DNA of 64,000 nucleotides, from NCBI GenBank assembly GCA_963854835.1, contig OY978525.1, positions 97,977,388 through 98,041,387 of the forward strand, given 5' to 3'. Below, one piece after another: positions 18,294-28,751 of this stretch; the first letter of the stretch is position 1, and the number at the start of each line of letters is the position of its first letter. Under the pieces are notes generated by a model that saw only the letters and a list, made by a program, of their open reading frames with translations, was not told the DNA's origin and did no database searches. The DNA is from Megamerina dolium. Lineage: Eukaryota > Arthropoda > Insecta > Diptera > Megamerinidae. Position numbers and translations under genes: made by a program.

Positions 18294-18727
18294 AATTAAA
18301 GGGGGGACGTCGCACTGGAGAAGGAGTTCAAAATCTTATTTGAAACTCTCAACCTTTTTCTTTTAAGCGGAAACTTCTTCGTTTTCGCTAACGTGCAACG
18401 GAGTCTCAAATCGGAAAAGAAACGCGACTTCTTTGTTTTGCTTCTTGCTGAGAACTAATTCTTTATTCGTTCTTTTTAATCTTACGTTCTACTTATCTGT
18501 GCGCGCAGGCACTTGTATGGATAAATGTATGTATGTATAAATGTATGTGTGTGTGTGTGTTTGGTTGTTTGCATGCATTCCATAGTGAGCGTTATTTGCT
18601 TGGTCAGCGGAAAAGTGTAACCAAGTTGCATTCGTTTCAAGAAAGAGTTCGTGTTAGAAGTCTTTCTTGAAATGAATTTTGTTTATTTATTATTTTGTGT
18701 GGGTAGTGTAGGACACAATATGTGACT
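18294..18727 (-). mobile_element. Probable solo LTR of a Gypsy/mdg4-type element
   Basis: A 434-bp segment flanked by ATAT on both sides (18290-18293 and 18728-18731). It interrupts the family C LTR at a point that is continuous (gtggatatgcag) in the paralogues at 24391 and 47323. Read on the minus strand it begins AGTCACATATTG and ends CCTTTAATT, the AGT...AAT(T) style of Gypsy-group LTRs, which favour TA-rich targets with 4-bp duplications. No coding content. Confidence 0.65.
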
Positions 18728-18772
18728 ATATGCAGTGTCATTATTTCATATTGCTTTGTGCACTGCTTTGTA
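18728..18772 (-). repeat. Family C LTR, copy 1, last surviving part
   Basis: Matches 47325-47371 of the complete LTR, then stops. The next base starts old-Polinton sequence. About 70-100 bp of the LTR end and about 150 bp of Polinton are missing at this junction, which indicates a deletion. Confidence 0.7.
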
Positions 18773-18915
18773 GTGGTTCGCTCATATTACTAAATCGAGG
18801 TGGTAAGAATACCACCCCATCATTTAATGTTAACATAATTTTCGGCTCGTAGGCCGTTTGCTTTAATTCACATTTGACTATCTGATAGCCTTAATCGACT
18901 ATCAGACTATCAATG
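18773..18915 (-). pseudogene. Old Polinton: C-terminal piece of the polyQ-type gene
   Basis: Closely matches 4663-4800 (residues around LKQTAYGPKIML and VVFLPPRFSNM) with several substitutions. It ends in the long TA microsatellite. It continues the older Polinton from 2255 across the LTR insertion. Confidence 0.8.
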
Positions 18916-18916
18916 A

Positions 18917-19132
<216 letters not shown>

Positions 19133-19268
19133 AATATTTTATAAATATATCGAACCCTTTCCTATAACGTCCATCAGCAACTGAATTACATTATATAACA
19201 AGCACATCCTCTTCACATAATATTATTAGTATATTGTTTCATGTTGCAACAATAGATAACTATTAATA
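19133..19268 (-). pseudogene. Old Polinton: tail of the ATPase gene and intergenic region
   Basis: The first 55 bp match the 3' end of the ATPase gene (14015-14066). The body of that gene is deleted and the sequence jumps to the ATPase-PLA2 intergenic region (14704-14802). Confidence 0.75.
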
Positions 19269-20527
19269 ATGGGTTTATTAATTAAAAAAGGTCTCAGTCA
19301 TAAAAAACAACTTCATGGTGGTGGACTTGTTGATGGGATAATTAATCCTTTACCAGTTGAATTACACTTACCTGGCTATCAATTTTGCGGTCCTAAACTT
19401 AAAAAGCGTTTAAATAGAGGTGATAAAGGTAAGGTGTAAATCCATTAGATGCTGCTTATAGAGAACACGATTTTGCATATTCGCAAAACAAAGACTTAGA
19501 TAGAAGACACATTGCTGATAAACAACTTGTTGAACGAGCTTGGCAAAGAGTAACTTCAAAGGATAGTAGCATTGGTGAGAAGGCAAATGCTTGGCTTGTG
19601 ACAAACGCGATGAAATCTAAGGTTAAATTCGGAATGGGTAATAACATTACGAAGACGAAACGGAAATTAAAATGTGCAAATAGTAAATGCTATAAAAATT
19701 ATGAACAACTGCCCTTGCAAAGGCGCGCAAAACTTTGAAACGTCAGAAGCCTGATAACTTTGAAAAATCAGTGAAAATCGCACATAAAGTAATAAGTAAT
19801 ACATTTTGAGGAAACAAAGAGAATATCAATATTTCTAGAGTCATACAAATCCTCAAGGTTGGGGGATTTCTCCCCTTGGTACTAATCCTACCCGCGTTGG
19901 GTGCACTTGGTGGTTTAGCACCAGGAGGATCGGTTATCGTCAACAGCGTCAAAGCAGCTAGAGAGCAGTTTGATGAAGCAAACCGTTATAATAAGACAAT
20001 GGAAGCGATTGCTATGGGAAAAGGTTTATATTTGAAGCTAAACAATTCTTTAAAAAAAAACAAATATTGTAATATCATGAATTATGCCTTTACTTTAATT
20101 TTTTTTATTTTAGTTTTTCCTTTTATTTGTTTTGCTAATTTTTAGCTTAAATTTAAAACATTTTTTTTTAATTCGTTTACAAGCAGAACTTCACATGCTT
20201 AATGACCGTATTATTTTGTTAGTTCATTCTTCTATTAAATTTATAGCATTCAAATAATGAAAGTTAAACAAATCGTTCACTAGTTTTTAAAATTTAATTA
20301 TTTTACAATATAAAGAAAACAAAGCCGCCATGCAAGAAAAACCTCGAATCGTCGCCGAAAAAATATATACATAATTCCACACCTTCGCCATAGAGACGAA
20401 GTGTCGAAAACGAAGCAGGCAGCGCCATCTGCCGGCAATAGATAGCACTAGCACAGGGTGGCCTAAACAGAAGCCATCTCGGAAGGGGTACGGCTTCTTT
20501 TATCGACCACAAGCAAAAAACTTTTAA
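19269..20527 (+). pseudogene. Old Polinton: broken PLA2 virion gene with insertion
   Basis: Homologous to 14803-15636 but disrupted. Six bases that encode part of the calcium loop after CGP are missing. A small insertion near 19430 shifts the frame to a stop. The catalytic-region Cys is Tyr (DAAYREHD), and a TGA appears near 19807. At about 20037 a 433-bp insertion, flanked by GAAG on both sides, interrupts the codons before the C-terminal tail, which resumes at 20470. The insertion ends with the 130-bp dispersed repeat. Confidence 0.85.
20037..20469. mobile_element. 433-bp insertion ending in the dispersed repeat, copy 2
   Basis: Flanked by GAAG direct repeats; it begins 'ctaaacaattc' and ends 'ggtggcctaaaca'. 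The last 145 bp match 1960-2093, and a shorter part matches 25420-25511. No open frame longer than chance. Family unknown. Confidence 0.55.
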
Positions 20528-20884
20528 GTCTGCTACCCAAGAGCGCTCACTGACGTCGACATTATAAAATTCGCGAAAAATATATCACGCTTTCGTGGAG
20601 TTTTCATGCGTGAAACTCTTCCACGAAAACCTCATGTGATCGAGTGCGAAATTGTGAACCTTGATAGAATACAAAGCAGTGGAACACATTGGGTAGCATA
20701 CTATAAAAATAAAAGTCATATTGAATATTATGATAGCTTCGGAAATTTACCTCCACCAATAGAACTGATAAAATATTTGGGGACAAACATCAACTATAAT
20801 TATAAACGTTATCAGAAATTCAATATATACACTTGTGGTCATCTATGTCTAAAATTTTTATATCAACTTTCTCACACTTTTTAA
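20528..20884 (+). pseudogene. Old Polinton: adenain-like protease, start lost
   Basis: Homologous to 15639-15995. The start codon position reads CTG and two bases are missing just after it, so only the part from about residue 26 (20606) remains open. The His, Asp and Cys active-site segments (GTHW, YYDSFG, YTCGHLC) are still present. It is therefore a relic whose catalytic region has changed little. Confidence 0.85.
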
Positions 20885-20941
20885 ATAAATGAAATAAAAA
20901 AACCATTTTTTTTTTCACACCTCAACAAGCGAACAATCATT

Positions 20942-21289
20942 TTATTTATTTATTTTTATATAAGTAGTTGAATTATCTAAAACATCTAGAGCTTCGGTGT
21001 ATTTTAATTCTTTAAAAATAATTTGTAATTTTTCAAAGTCGTCAGGTCCTCGATGGGTTATCTTTGTGAATACTTCTGCATGAAGCCTCCTTTCTCTATT
21101 ATATTCATCAACATCGTCATCATCGTCATCATCAAAGATGTTGGGAGATAATCTATACTGTATTATATCTAGCGTGCGCTGTGTTATGAGGTTGTTTTCC
21201 ACACATGTATTCGAAAGTTCTTTATAATTTGTTAGCCGGATTAATTGTTCAATATTTCTTAAAATAATCTTTCGGTTTATATCGTCCAT
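20942..21289 (-). CDS. CARD-like (death-fold) protein of the old Polinton
   Basis: 115 aa from a good ATG, intact. The predicted helical bundle has ILRNIEQLIRLTNYKELSNT, then VENNLITQRTLDIIQY. A low-complexity Asp run (FDDDDDDDVDEYN) precedes RRLHAEVFTKITHRGPDDFE and KLQIIFKELKYTEALDVLD. The last block matches the CARD pattern 'll..l..rG..aF..f...L.e..y..L...L'. CARD adaptors bind other CARDs in caspase and innate-immune pathways, so a Polinton-borne one could block them. The homologue in the young Polinton is cut to its last 20 codons. Alternative: another small helical protein. Confidence 0.55.
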   Translation of the reverse strand: MDDINRKIILRNIEQLIRLTNYKELSNTCVENNLITQRTLDIIQYRLSPNIFDDDDDDDVDEYNRERRLHAEVFTKITHRGPDDFEKLQIIFKELKYTEALDVLDNSTTYIKINK

Positions 21290-21376
21290 GATTATTTTAT
21301 TGAAGCTTGCTTGATGTGTGCTTCACTCTATCACTAACTCCGATTATTAATTCTTCAATCTTTTATACGGAACATT

Positions 21377-21547
21377 TTATGTACTATACTTTTTTGCATC
21401 CTCTTCCTCAGTGTTTAGCTCCTTCAAATTTGAATGGACTTCATACTGCTTTCTCTTCGCAGCAGTATCTTCCATTTTTATATGGCCATATTTATTACTA
21501 CCACCGCTACTATTACTACCAAATGAAGTATTTAGATTAGAATCCAT
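21377..21547 (-). CDS. Small 56-aa hydrophilic protein of the old Polinton
   Basis: An ATG-initiated frame of 56 codons (MDSNLNTSFGSNSSGGSNKY..., ending in an acidic EEEDAKKYST). It is Ser/Gly/Asn-rich with no domain, and sits 88 nt upstream of the CARD-like gene on the same strand. It could be a real accessory gene or a first exon. The young Polinton has no counterpart. Confidence 0.3.
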   Translation of the reverse strand: MDSNLNTSFGSNSSGGSNKYGHIKMEDTAAKRKQYEVHSNLKELNTEEEDAKKYST

Positions 21548-21616
21548 TGTCCTCTACGTAAAACTTTATCAAAGACTAATGAGAACTTCAAATCGATATA
21601 CTCAATTTATATCAAA

Positions 21617-22872
21617 AAATTATTGATACTTTTGCTTACTCAACAGTGAATTTTAAAAATATAATATAAACAAAATGTATCGATTATTAATATACGAATT
21701 CTGAGTGTAAACAATAAACAAACAAAATAAATAAATGTTTTGAAACTCTTTATTATCATTAAGTATTATATTACATGCTATATTACTAATATAAAATTCA
21801 TGTATGAACATGAATGATTGCATCATATAATTAAATTAGAATATTAACATTGTATACAGATGTTCAATAGGTTGCACATTTAAGATATTGAATCAGATCT
21901 ATAGTTTTCATCAGAATAACGAACTAATGCAACTTCACCACCAATAAGCTGTTCAGTTACAACTTCACGATATTCACTACATCGAATACTCATACTTCGT
22001 TTCTCGTAGTTTGAATCATAGGTTAAAAATGCCTGTAGAAAGGACGCTCACTTTGAATTATACCATTAATTTCTTGCTCTTTGTGTATCAAATCTTGCCT
22101 GAATGCTTCAATAGCTTCAGTCACGGCGAAATAATGTTTTTTTGCTCCCTCCGTACTTGAAATTGATGGTGTCGTTTTAGTAAGTTCATCGCTGAATACT
22201 CTATCTTCATTTTTCGCAGTACTAAGCATAGAAAAAGCTTTGTCGATGTTGACCACCTCATCATTTGGTAGAGTCAAACGAAATCCACATTTCCCCTTTC
22301 TTCCACCATATGATGCAGACACCAAATTTATTGGAATTCGCTCAGCTGAAAGTATTTGCTTTTACATTAAAGCAAATAAACTCAGCAGGGTGTATATCTT
22401 CATAAATCTCATTTTACTAACTATATTGAAAAATATAAAAGTTTAACTAGATATTCTCATCTGATAAACTATGCTAGAAAGCTCGCATAAAAATAGTAAA
22501 CATTAATAATTAGAGGTTTCATCACTTTAACTATATGATATTCTAGTTTATTCCAAAATTAAATGATTTGTTTTTTTTTTTTCATGTGAGTAGGTATTCG
22601 AATGCAGTTTTTTAAAATGTATATTTATAATATTTATTTATTCAAAAAGTTATCACTGCTCTATTAAAACTCTCGAATACACGATCCACTTCATTTAGTT
22701 ATTTTTTTTTTTCATTTATTTTCCCCATTCAATTATTTTATCAGAAAGAAAATTAGTTGAAACACTTCCCGAATCCCTATATAATTTTGTACTGCAAAAT
22801 TATTGATACTTTTGCTTACTCAGCTGTGAAGTTTAAAAAATAATTTAAACAAAATGTATCGATTATTAGTGT
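21617..22872. repeat. 75-bp direct repeat pair flanking the broken secreted gene
   Basis: 'aaattattgatacttttgcttactca' and the next 50 bp occur at about 21617-21695 and 22797-22872. The DNA between 22413 and 22797 is AT-rich with poly-T runs and no gene. The pair marks either the edge of a duplication or the two ends of an unrecognised insert of about 1.2 kb. Confidence 0.5.
21888..22412 (-). pseudogene. Secreted-type unknown gene, broken
   Basis: Reading from the ATG at about 22412 gives a signal-peptide-like start (MRFMKIYTLLSLFALM), immediately closed by TAA. The same frame then stays open for about 105 codons (SAERIPINLVSASYGG, KCGFRLTLPNDEVVNID, ...EAIEAFRQDLIHKEQE). After another stop near 22023 a shifted frame continues (YEKRSMSIRCSEYREVV, LIGGEVALVRYSDENYRSD). 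The whole looks like one gene with a stop and a frameshift. The short 'GGEvaL...YRS' pattern also occurs in the gene at 3477, a weak hint of kinship. Family not recognised. Confidence 0.4.
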
Positions 22873-23069
22873 GAAAATCCTGCTTTGACAGGATTTTGAC
22901 AGGATTTTCAATTGCAACTCATACGCCTCAATGTTTTGGCATTTCACAATTATGAGAAATATGTCATGTATGTATGAGTAGATGAATTACTTTTTCGAAT
23001 TGACAACATTAACATTCCATTTCTTCATCATGCATCTTACCGCTTGTCAATGAAACCCATAACGTTAGA
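22873..23069. other. Unassigned AT-rich DNA
   Basis: No gene. It contains a short tandem of 'gacaggatttt' near 22895-22915. The old Polinton cannot be followed beyond about 22870. Confidence 0.4.
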
Positions 23070-23708
23070 AATTAAATCATTAAATTTTTGATATCCCAAA
23101 AAAAACAATCATTTGTTTTATTGTGGATAGCTGTTGTTCTATTGAATCAAAGAATATGACTTCCCTGGTTTACAAAAGTTCTTAATATTAAATACAAAAT
23201 CAATAATGAAAATTGACAGAACTGCATTTTGAATTACACAAAAAAAATATAAAGTACTTCAATACAAAATGCAATTCTGATTAGAAAGCAAAAATAAAAA
23301 TACAATTAAAATGCTATATAATTTTCATTAGCAGAATTAATAAGTTCAACGCCTCTTAAGAATTTCATTCGTAAAAAACATACTTGAAGCAAAAAGGAAA
23401 TGCAGTTAAAATTCCTTAGAATTTGGTTACAAATATTGTCAACGGAAAGTATTAAAATAAAGAAAATGCAATTCCAACTATTTTATAAACAAATAAAATT
23501 CAATTCTCAATACCAAAATTAAAGAGTTCAATGCCTCTTATGGACTTCAAGTATAAAAAGAAAATATATTAATAAAAGACGTTGCCCAAAATTAAGTGGA
23601 AAACAACAAAAGAACTCTTAAAAACTCTAGTGTACATGTATGTATACATATGTACATACATACATGTTTATATTAATATTATGTGATGGTGCAGTGGATA
23701 TCATAACT
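23070..23708 (-). mobile_element. Solo LTR of the errantivirus A family
   Basis: Collinear with the LTRs of the complete element A at 36847-37472 and 44010-44635, including 'attaaatcatt' at one end and 'ggatatcataact' at the other. Divergence is moderate, so it is older. GTTA occurs at 23064-23067 and again directly after 23708, fitting a 4-bp target duplication. Confidence 0.85.
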
Positions 23709-23938
23709 GTTACTCATACTTTGTTAATTTTTAATAATAAAAAAAACAAAATTTGTTTTTAAGAAATTCTTACTTCTTACTTTATTGAATCCCCGAACAA
23801 GACTAAAGTTAAAAATGTCTTAAGCTAAAGTTTACAGTTATCGAAAATAGAAAATATCAATAATAACTGCTCATGTTTATGTTAAAAGAAAATGCCCACA
23901 TTGCATGTTTGGTCTTTATATTGATTTGGTAAACGATT

Positions 23939-24470
23939 TGTAAAGGTTCTGACTTCTAGTGTGATAAGTGTGGTGTAATGTTTAGTGAATTGTTACCTTG
24001 GATTTAACAGCAGTGCAACTCTGCTAATCTTTAGGCTAGCTTAGGCAAGCCGGAATATGAATTGAAAACGAGAAGTCAAGTTTGAAGTCAAGTTAGCAAT
24101 TGATTTTATTGAACATTTGTAGTCTTCTTTATACTCATATTTGGGCAACTTCGATTCCCAGAAATTGCAGACCAAGCAACAAATTGGACTTTGCACTAAG
24201 TAAAAATATAAAAATGTAAACAAACAATTTTGTAAACTAAAGTGACTTTGATTCCAATAGTTGCTGACACAGCAGCAGCATGGATGTCGACTTTGTATTG
24301 CATAACCGAAAAGAACATTTGCTCAGTAAGCGGAAGCGTGGTCGTTGGCTTTGCTTGCAAATGTAAACAAACGTTTGCTCACTAAGTGTAAGCGTGGATA
24401 TGCAGTGTCATTATTTTGTATATCACTTTATGTAATACTTTGTGCATACATTGTTGCTTAGGTCACTACA
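23939..24470 (-). mobile_element. Complete solo LTR of family C
   Basis: Starts TGTAAAGGTTC and ends GGTCACTACA (TG...CA), with GATT immediately on both sides (23935-23938 and 24471-24474). It matches the LTR at 46889-47442. On the minus strand it has a TATAAAG-type box near 24130 and an AATAAA signal near 24110. It serves as an empty-site reference for the Polinton insertion. Confidence 0.88.
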
Positions 24471-25419
24471 GATTCTTTGGTTTGGATCGGAAATGTGTGT
24501 TTACGACATTAATTCTTAAGAATTTGAAAATATTGTATTGTAGATCAATGTACTTGAAGTCAACTTGCATTGGAAATAGGAATTCAACATTTTTTTAACA
24601 TCGAAAAGCAATAAAAAGAAATATTAAACATATTTCAAATAATAGCGTATATAAACAACTTACATGCATGTATGTGCAATGGCTTTGCCATAGCGTTATT
24701 TACATACATGTACATATGTTTATATTATGTGTAATGGCTTTGCTATAACAACTTATCTCTAATAATTTTTCGCTGGATCATTCATCTCCATCATTTTCTT
24801 CTAACCACAAAGCAACCGAATCCATTATATTTCACACAATTTATTAAATCAAAATGATTCTTTTTCCGTTGCTGTTATCTTTTACATATATTCTTTGACA
24901 ATTGTTAACTCAATACAAGAATAAAAGGGAATATATGTATGGTCTGCAGCACTGGCACTGATGCGAACGAATTACAGAATGCGGCTTTGCATTCGAAACG
25001 CATTTGCCTTTCGAATCGGATTGCTTTACGGATCGTAAACAGTTCGTTTAATAACTTTTAAATTTCGATAAAAACAATTCGAATAAAAAAAAATCCTTTA
25101 AAATTACATTTCAATGGTTATCAATTTTAATACGTGTATATGTTATTTTTATTCACAATATTTGTTGCAATTTTTAATATGTTGTATGTTGCTTAACTAC
25201 GATTTTAATATGTACATTTACATAGGTGTTTTTATTTTAATGTTAATATATTTGTTTTCACCGCTCACAGTGTAGTTCGAATTTTATAAATTACAAATCA
25301 ATTCAATTTTACCAAGTTTTAAGTATTTGATCATAAACAATAATATTAGATAGAAAAAAAGGAATAAAAAATACAAATACAAATACAAAATACTCCATAC
25401 AAAATTCGTATATATCATC
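24471..25419. other. No gene; short repeats only
   Basis: AT-rich. A 50-bp motif with 'tgcaatggctttgc' occurs at about 24673-24700 and 24728-24752. A stretch at 25290-25400 is A/T-rich. Nothing coding is supported. Confidence 0.5.
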
Positions 25420-25511
25420 AACATCTTCGCCATAGAGACGAAGTGTCCAATCGACGTAGGCAGCGCCACCTGCCGGCAATAGATGCCACTAGCACAGGGT
25501 GGCCTAAACAG
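25420..25511 (+). repeat. Dispersed 130-bp repeat, copy 3 (right end only)
   Basis: Shares 'cttcgccatagagacgaagtg' through 'gggtggcctaaaca' with the copies at 1960 and 20324. It ends at the identical base. Confidence 0.6.
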
Positions 25512-25572
25512 ATCGCATTACGGAGTGATCCCCCAGTGTGATTGAGTGGACGATCTAAGAATTCATATAAAA

Positions 25573-26012
25573 AAAAAAAATTATGGATTTTGAATTTGCT
25601 TTTTTCAGCCTTTTCAAAACAATATATTTCGGCTACAATCAGTATTTTTCACCATTTTTTAATGATGTTAATGCATTTTGAATTTACTTGTTTGACCCTC
25701 TTTAATACAAATTATTTTGCCCACAATCTGTATTTTTCACGATTTTTAATGAAAATAATGGATTTTGAATTTGCTTTTTTCAGCCTTTTCAAAACAATAT
25801 ATTTTGGCCACAATCTGTAATTTTCACGATTTTTTAATGAAATTAATGCATTTTGAATTCACTTGTTTGAGCCTCTTCAATACAATTTATTTTGTAAGCA
25901 ATCTGCTTTTTTCACGATTTTTTAATGAAAATAATGGATTTTGAATTTGCTTTTTTAGCCTTTTCGAAACAATATATTTTGGCCACAATCTTTATTTTTC
26001 ACGTTTTTTCAC
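25573..26012 (+). repeat. Tandem satellite of about 90-bp monomers in A/B dimers
   Basis: About five monomers. Type A contains 'atggattttgaatttgctttttt' and type B 'atgcattttgaattcacttgttt', alternating so that the higher-order period is about 180 bp. Every monomer ends 'atttttcacgattttttaatg'. Open frames across it are artefacts. Confidence 0.85.
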
Positions 26013-26395
26013 TTATAAAAAATAAATTTTTACAAACTCGGATTTTTTTGCGATCATTTTTTAAAAAACGTTGGACCGATATGATGAAAAGCAATTTCTA
26101 TAATTACATTATTGTGTGCTCTCAGACAGAATGCATTATATGCAGTGAGTTGTAGTTATATAAGCTAATATCTCCACTCCAAACACATCGATGGAAATTG
26201 TATTTCATCTCATTACTTGAAAATCTGTAACTTAAATAGATTAATACAATTTTGTATAGTTCAATAAATAAATATATATGATGAAAATAAATTTCTATAA
26301 TTCCACTAGTTTCTAAATCCCTTTAAACGAGCCGAATATATAATGAATGAATAATACTTACCTTCACCTGAATTATAATTATACTTACCTTACCT

Positions 26396-26684
26396 TACTT
26401 ACTTAGAAGTGAGATTGTACTCACTGTACGAAGATTGGCACGTCGTGGAAACAGACCATGTTTCTGCCGCTGATTTGGGAATGATGCTGCTGCCGCTGTT
26501 ATGGGTCATGTGCTGTGCCTGTTGAACTTATGGTTGTTGTTATTGAGGTGAAGGTGATGGTGATGATGATTCTCTTGTATTTGTTGCTGAGTTTACTGTT
26601 ACTTGCGTCGTTGTTGTTGTCGAGCTCCGGCTATAGGGTTGTTGGCGTTGGTACTGCATCACTCTGTTTCTGTCACGGTACTAG
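26396..26684 (-). repeat. BEL-like LTR family R, copy 1 (left part)
   Basis: Closely matches 29672-29890 ('cttagaagtgagattgtactcactgtacgaag' region and 'ctccggctataggg'). It is interrupted at 26685 by a solo LTR and resumes at 28752. The family is also found at 48447 and 55013. See 29655 for the reasons for a BEL/Pao link. Confidence 0.6.
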
Positions 26685-26828
26685 GAATAAAATGATCACT
26701 CGTGTGATTTTTATTAAAAAAAAACTAATGTTCTTTTTTGTTTGGGAGCTAGTGCTCTTTATTTTGGGAGCTAGTGCTCTGCATGAATTGAGTTTATTAA
26801 CTAACTTACAATTTAATATTTTGATATA

Positions 26829-28399
26829 CAGTGTACTCTCTCTTTAGTGGACACCTACGGGACTGAAAAGTTTGTCCACTTAAGAGGGGTGTCCGCTTAA
26901 GAGAGAGTCAATTGAAAAATTAAAAAAAAAACACCTTTTCTGCAGTCCAACTAAAATCGTCGATAGTGAGGTCTGATTGCACAAAACCAGCTTATGAAAA
27001 CAATTTTGGACTGTAGTCGAACTTACTTGATCCCATGCCTTTTGAATAAAATAAATCACTTCCAATAAGTTAATGGATTTCGACATCTCTAAAGCGGAGT
27101 TGCAATTATCAATTTGCACTAATATATGTTTTAAAAATAAAGATCTATACATGAACTTAAAGTTTTTAATAATTCCTTGATCCAGCGGTTGACAAAACGC
27201 GGTTGTGTTTGGTGGAAGAAAGATGATCTTCACGTTATCCAATTGCAGATCCCTTGGATGAGAGGCAGCATTGTCTAAAAACAGCAACACTTTCCTTTTT
27301 TGAATCTGCATTTTTCTATCAAACTGCATCAGAAATTCGGTCATTAGTTCGGACGTCATCCAAGCTTTTTTGTTTGATCGCCAAATAACTGGGAAATTTT
27401 TATTTAAATTAATGTTGCGAAATGCCCTGGGTTTTGCAGCTTTTCCAATGACAAGAAGACGTTCTTTTTCTCCAGCCATATTAACGCAGTGTAAAACTGT
27501 TAGCCTGTCTTTTGCCATTTTGCCACCGGTGCATTTTTCACCTTTTAACGCGAACGTTTTGTCCGGCAATGCACGAAAAAACAAGCCGGTCTCATCGGCG
27601 TTAAAAATGTCTCGAGAATCGTAACCTTTAATTAAAGATGGAACTTTTTCTGCAAAAATTTTGACGTCATTTGAAGATACACTTGCCCCTTCACCAGAAA
27701 TTGTACGGAAAGATATGTTGTGTCGCTTTTTAAACCTTTCCAACCATCCCGATGAAGCATTAAAATTTGCGTATTTCAACTCATCTGCAATTTCTTTAGC
27801 CTTGGATCTTATTAGTGTTCCTGAGACGGGAACATTTTTGTTTCGAGCCTTGACAAACCATTCATAGCAGAGTTTATCCACATTAAGCCCTTCTGGCTTC
27901 AATAAATTTCTTTTCTTTTCGAAATTCACATTAGATTGCCAATCTTTTAATATGTTTTCTTTTTTTCTAATAATGTTGGCGGCTTGTGATTTGCTGATAT
28001 TAAATCTTGCTGCTAATTTGCGGACACTAAGTTTATCTCTTTTCTGACATTCGATTACATCAACTTTGGTTTTTATCGTTAACAATCTTTTTTTCAAGGT
28101 TTTAGACATAATGATTTTACAAAATTTTCATATTTTCGCACTCCGACTTGGTGAAACTTATAATAACAACTGCAAAACAAGTGTAGAATGTCAAAGAAAA
28201 GAGAATACCGAAAAAGTGATGTCAACTGTCCACGTAAGAGGGAAATTATATGACTTTTGTACTTAAAAGTAGTGTCCACGTCCTGTTATGAGAGGGTTGT
28301 CCCTTTAAGAGGGAGAAAGGCAAAAAATGCCTTACAAATAATTGCGGTCATCAAAAAGTGTCCACTTAAGAGGGGTGTCCACAAGCAGAGAGTACACTG
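26829..28399 (-). mobile_element. Tigger/pogo-type DNA transposon, nearly intact
   Basis: Terminal inverted repeats CAGTGTACTCTCT...AGAGAGTACACTG with a TA on each side (26827-26828 and 28400-28401). The subterminal parts carry repeated 'gtccacttaagaggggtgtcc' motifs. Total 1571 bp with one long transposase gene. Confidence 0.93.
26880..28109 (-). CDS. Tigger/pogo transposase
   Basis: 409 aa from a good ATG, uninterrupted. An N-terminal psq/CENP-B-like helix-turn-helix (LSVRKLAARFNISKSQAANI, about 27-50) is followed by a second CENP-B-type DNA-binding domain (KLCYEWFVKARNKNVPVSG, about 80-135). The DDE catalytic domain has three Asp: FNADETGLFF (about 170), FLDNAASHP (about 275) and CQPLDQGIIKNF (about 305). 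The C-terminus runs into the inverted repeat (DSLLSGHPS) and is shorter than many Tigger proteins. All catalytic residues are present, so this copy may be, or may recently have been, active. Confidence 0.92.
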   Translation of the reverse strand: MSKTLKKRLLTIKTKVDVIECQKRDKLSVRKLAARFNISKSQAANIIRKKENILKDWQSNVNFEKKRNLLKPEGLNVDKLCYEWFVKARNKNVPVSGTLIRSKAKEIADELKYANFNASSGWLERFKKRHNISFRTISGEGASVSSNDVKIFAEKVPSLIKGYDSRDIFNADETGLFFRALPDKTFALKGEKCTGGKMAKDRLTVLHCVNMAGEKERLLVIGKAAKPRAFRNINLNKNFPVIWRSNKKAWMTSELMTEFLMQFDRKMQIQKRKVLLFLDNAASHPRDLQLDNVKIIFLPPNTTAFCQPLDQGIIKNFKFMYRSLFLKHILVQIDNCNSALEMSKSINLLEVIYFIQKAWDQVSSTTVQNCFHKLVLCNQTSLSTILVGLQKRCFFFNFSIDSLLSGHPS

Positions 28400-28751
28400 T
28401 ACTTATAATTATGTTGTGCCGAATTTCCTATGCGGCGAATAAACAGTTGTCTTTTTGATTTTGCAAACTTGCATTTAATGCATTGTTTCTTTTCAGCTTA
28501 ATTCTTTTAATTCGCAGAATATTTGTCAGCACCAAGCGTGTGTTGACACAAATTGTATTTCTCAATAATTATGTCTTGCTCAACAAGTATGTTTGTTATC
28601 AGTGACATAGTTATGGAAAAGGATTAAGTTGCAAATAGGAAACGTGTGTGACAAAATGACAAAAAAGAATATATTTAAACAGAAAAAACAATGTACAAAA
28701 TGAAAGGTAATCATTTATTAAATGATTACGCGGTGGGGTGTTATCGTAACT

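Larger units (their letters stand above)
26685..28751 (-). mobile_element. Solo LTR (about 494 bp) carrying a nested Tigger element
   Basis: Flanked by ACTAG on both sides (26680-26684 and 28752-28756). The paralogue at 29889 is uninterrupted. Without the nested Tigger the insert is about 494 bp; on the minus strand it starts AGTTACGATAACACC and ends TTTTATTC. A 20-bp direct repeat, 'tttgggagctagtgctctt', lies at 26742-26780. No coding capacity of its own. Confidence 0.6.

Noticed and set aside
21307..21626. Plus-strand frames near 21400
   Set aside because: Opposite the better-supported minus-strand 56-aa frame and rich in random Tyr/Phe; no domain.
23939..24470. A gene in the LTR or nearby
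   Set aside because: The segment has LTR termini and a GATT duplication; frames inside are short and not conserved between copies.
25542..26155. Phe-rich repeated open frames
   Set aside because: Produced by the satellite monomers; the frames follow the repeat period and have no coding signature.
26515..26847. Val/Leu-rich plus-strand frame as a membrane protein
   Set aside because: It spans an LTR repeat and the edge of another insertion; its repeat copy at 29719 does not conserve the frame.
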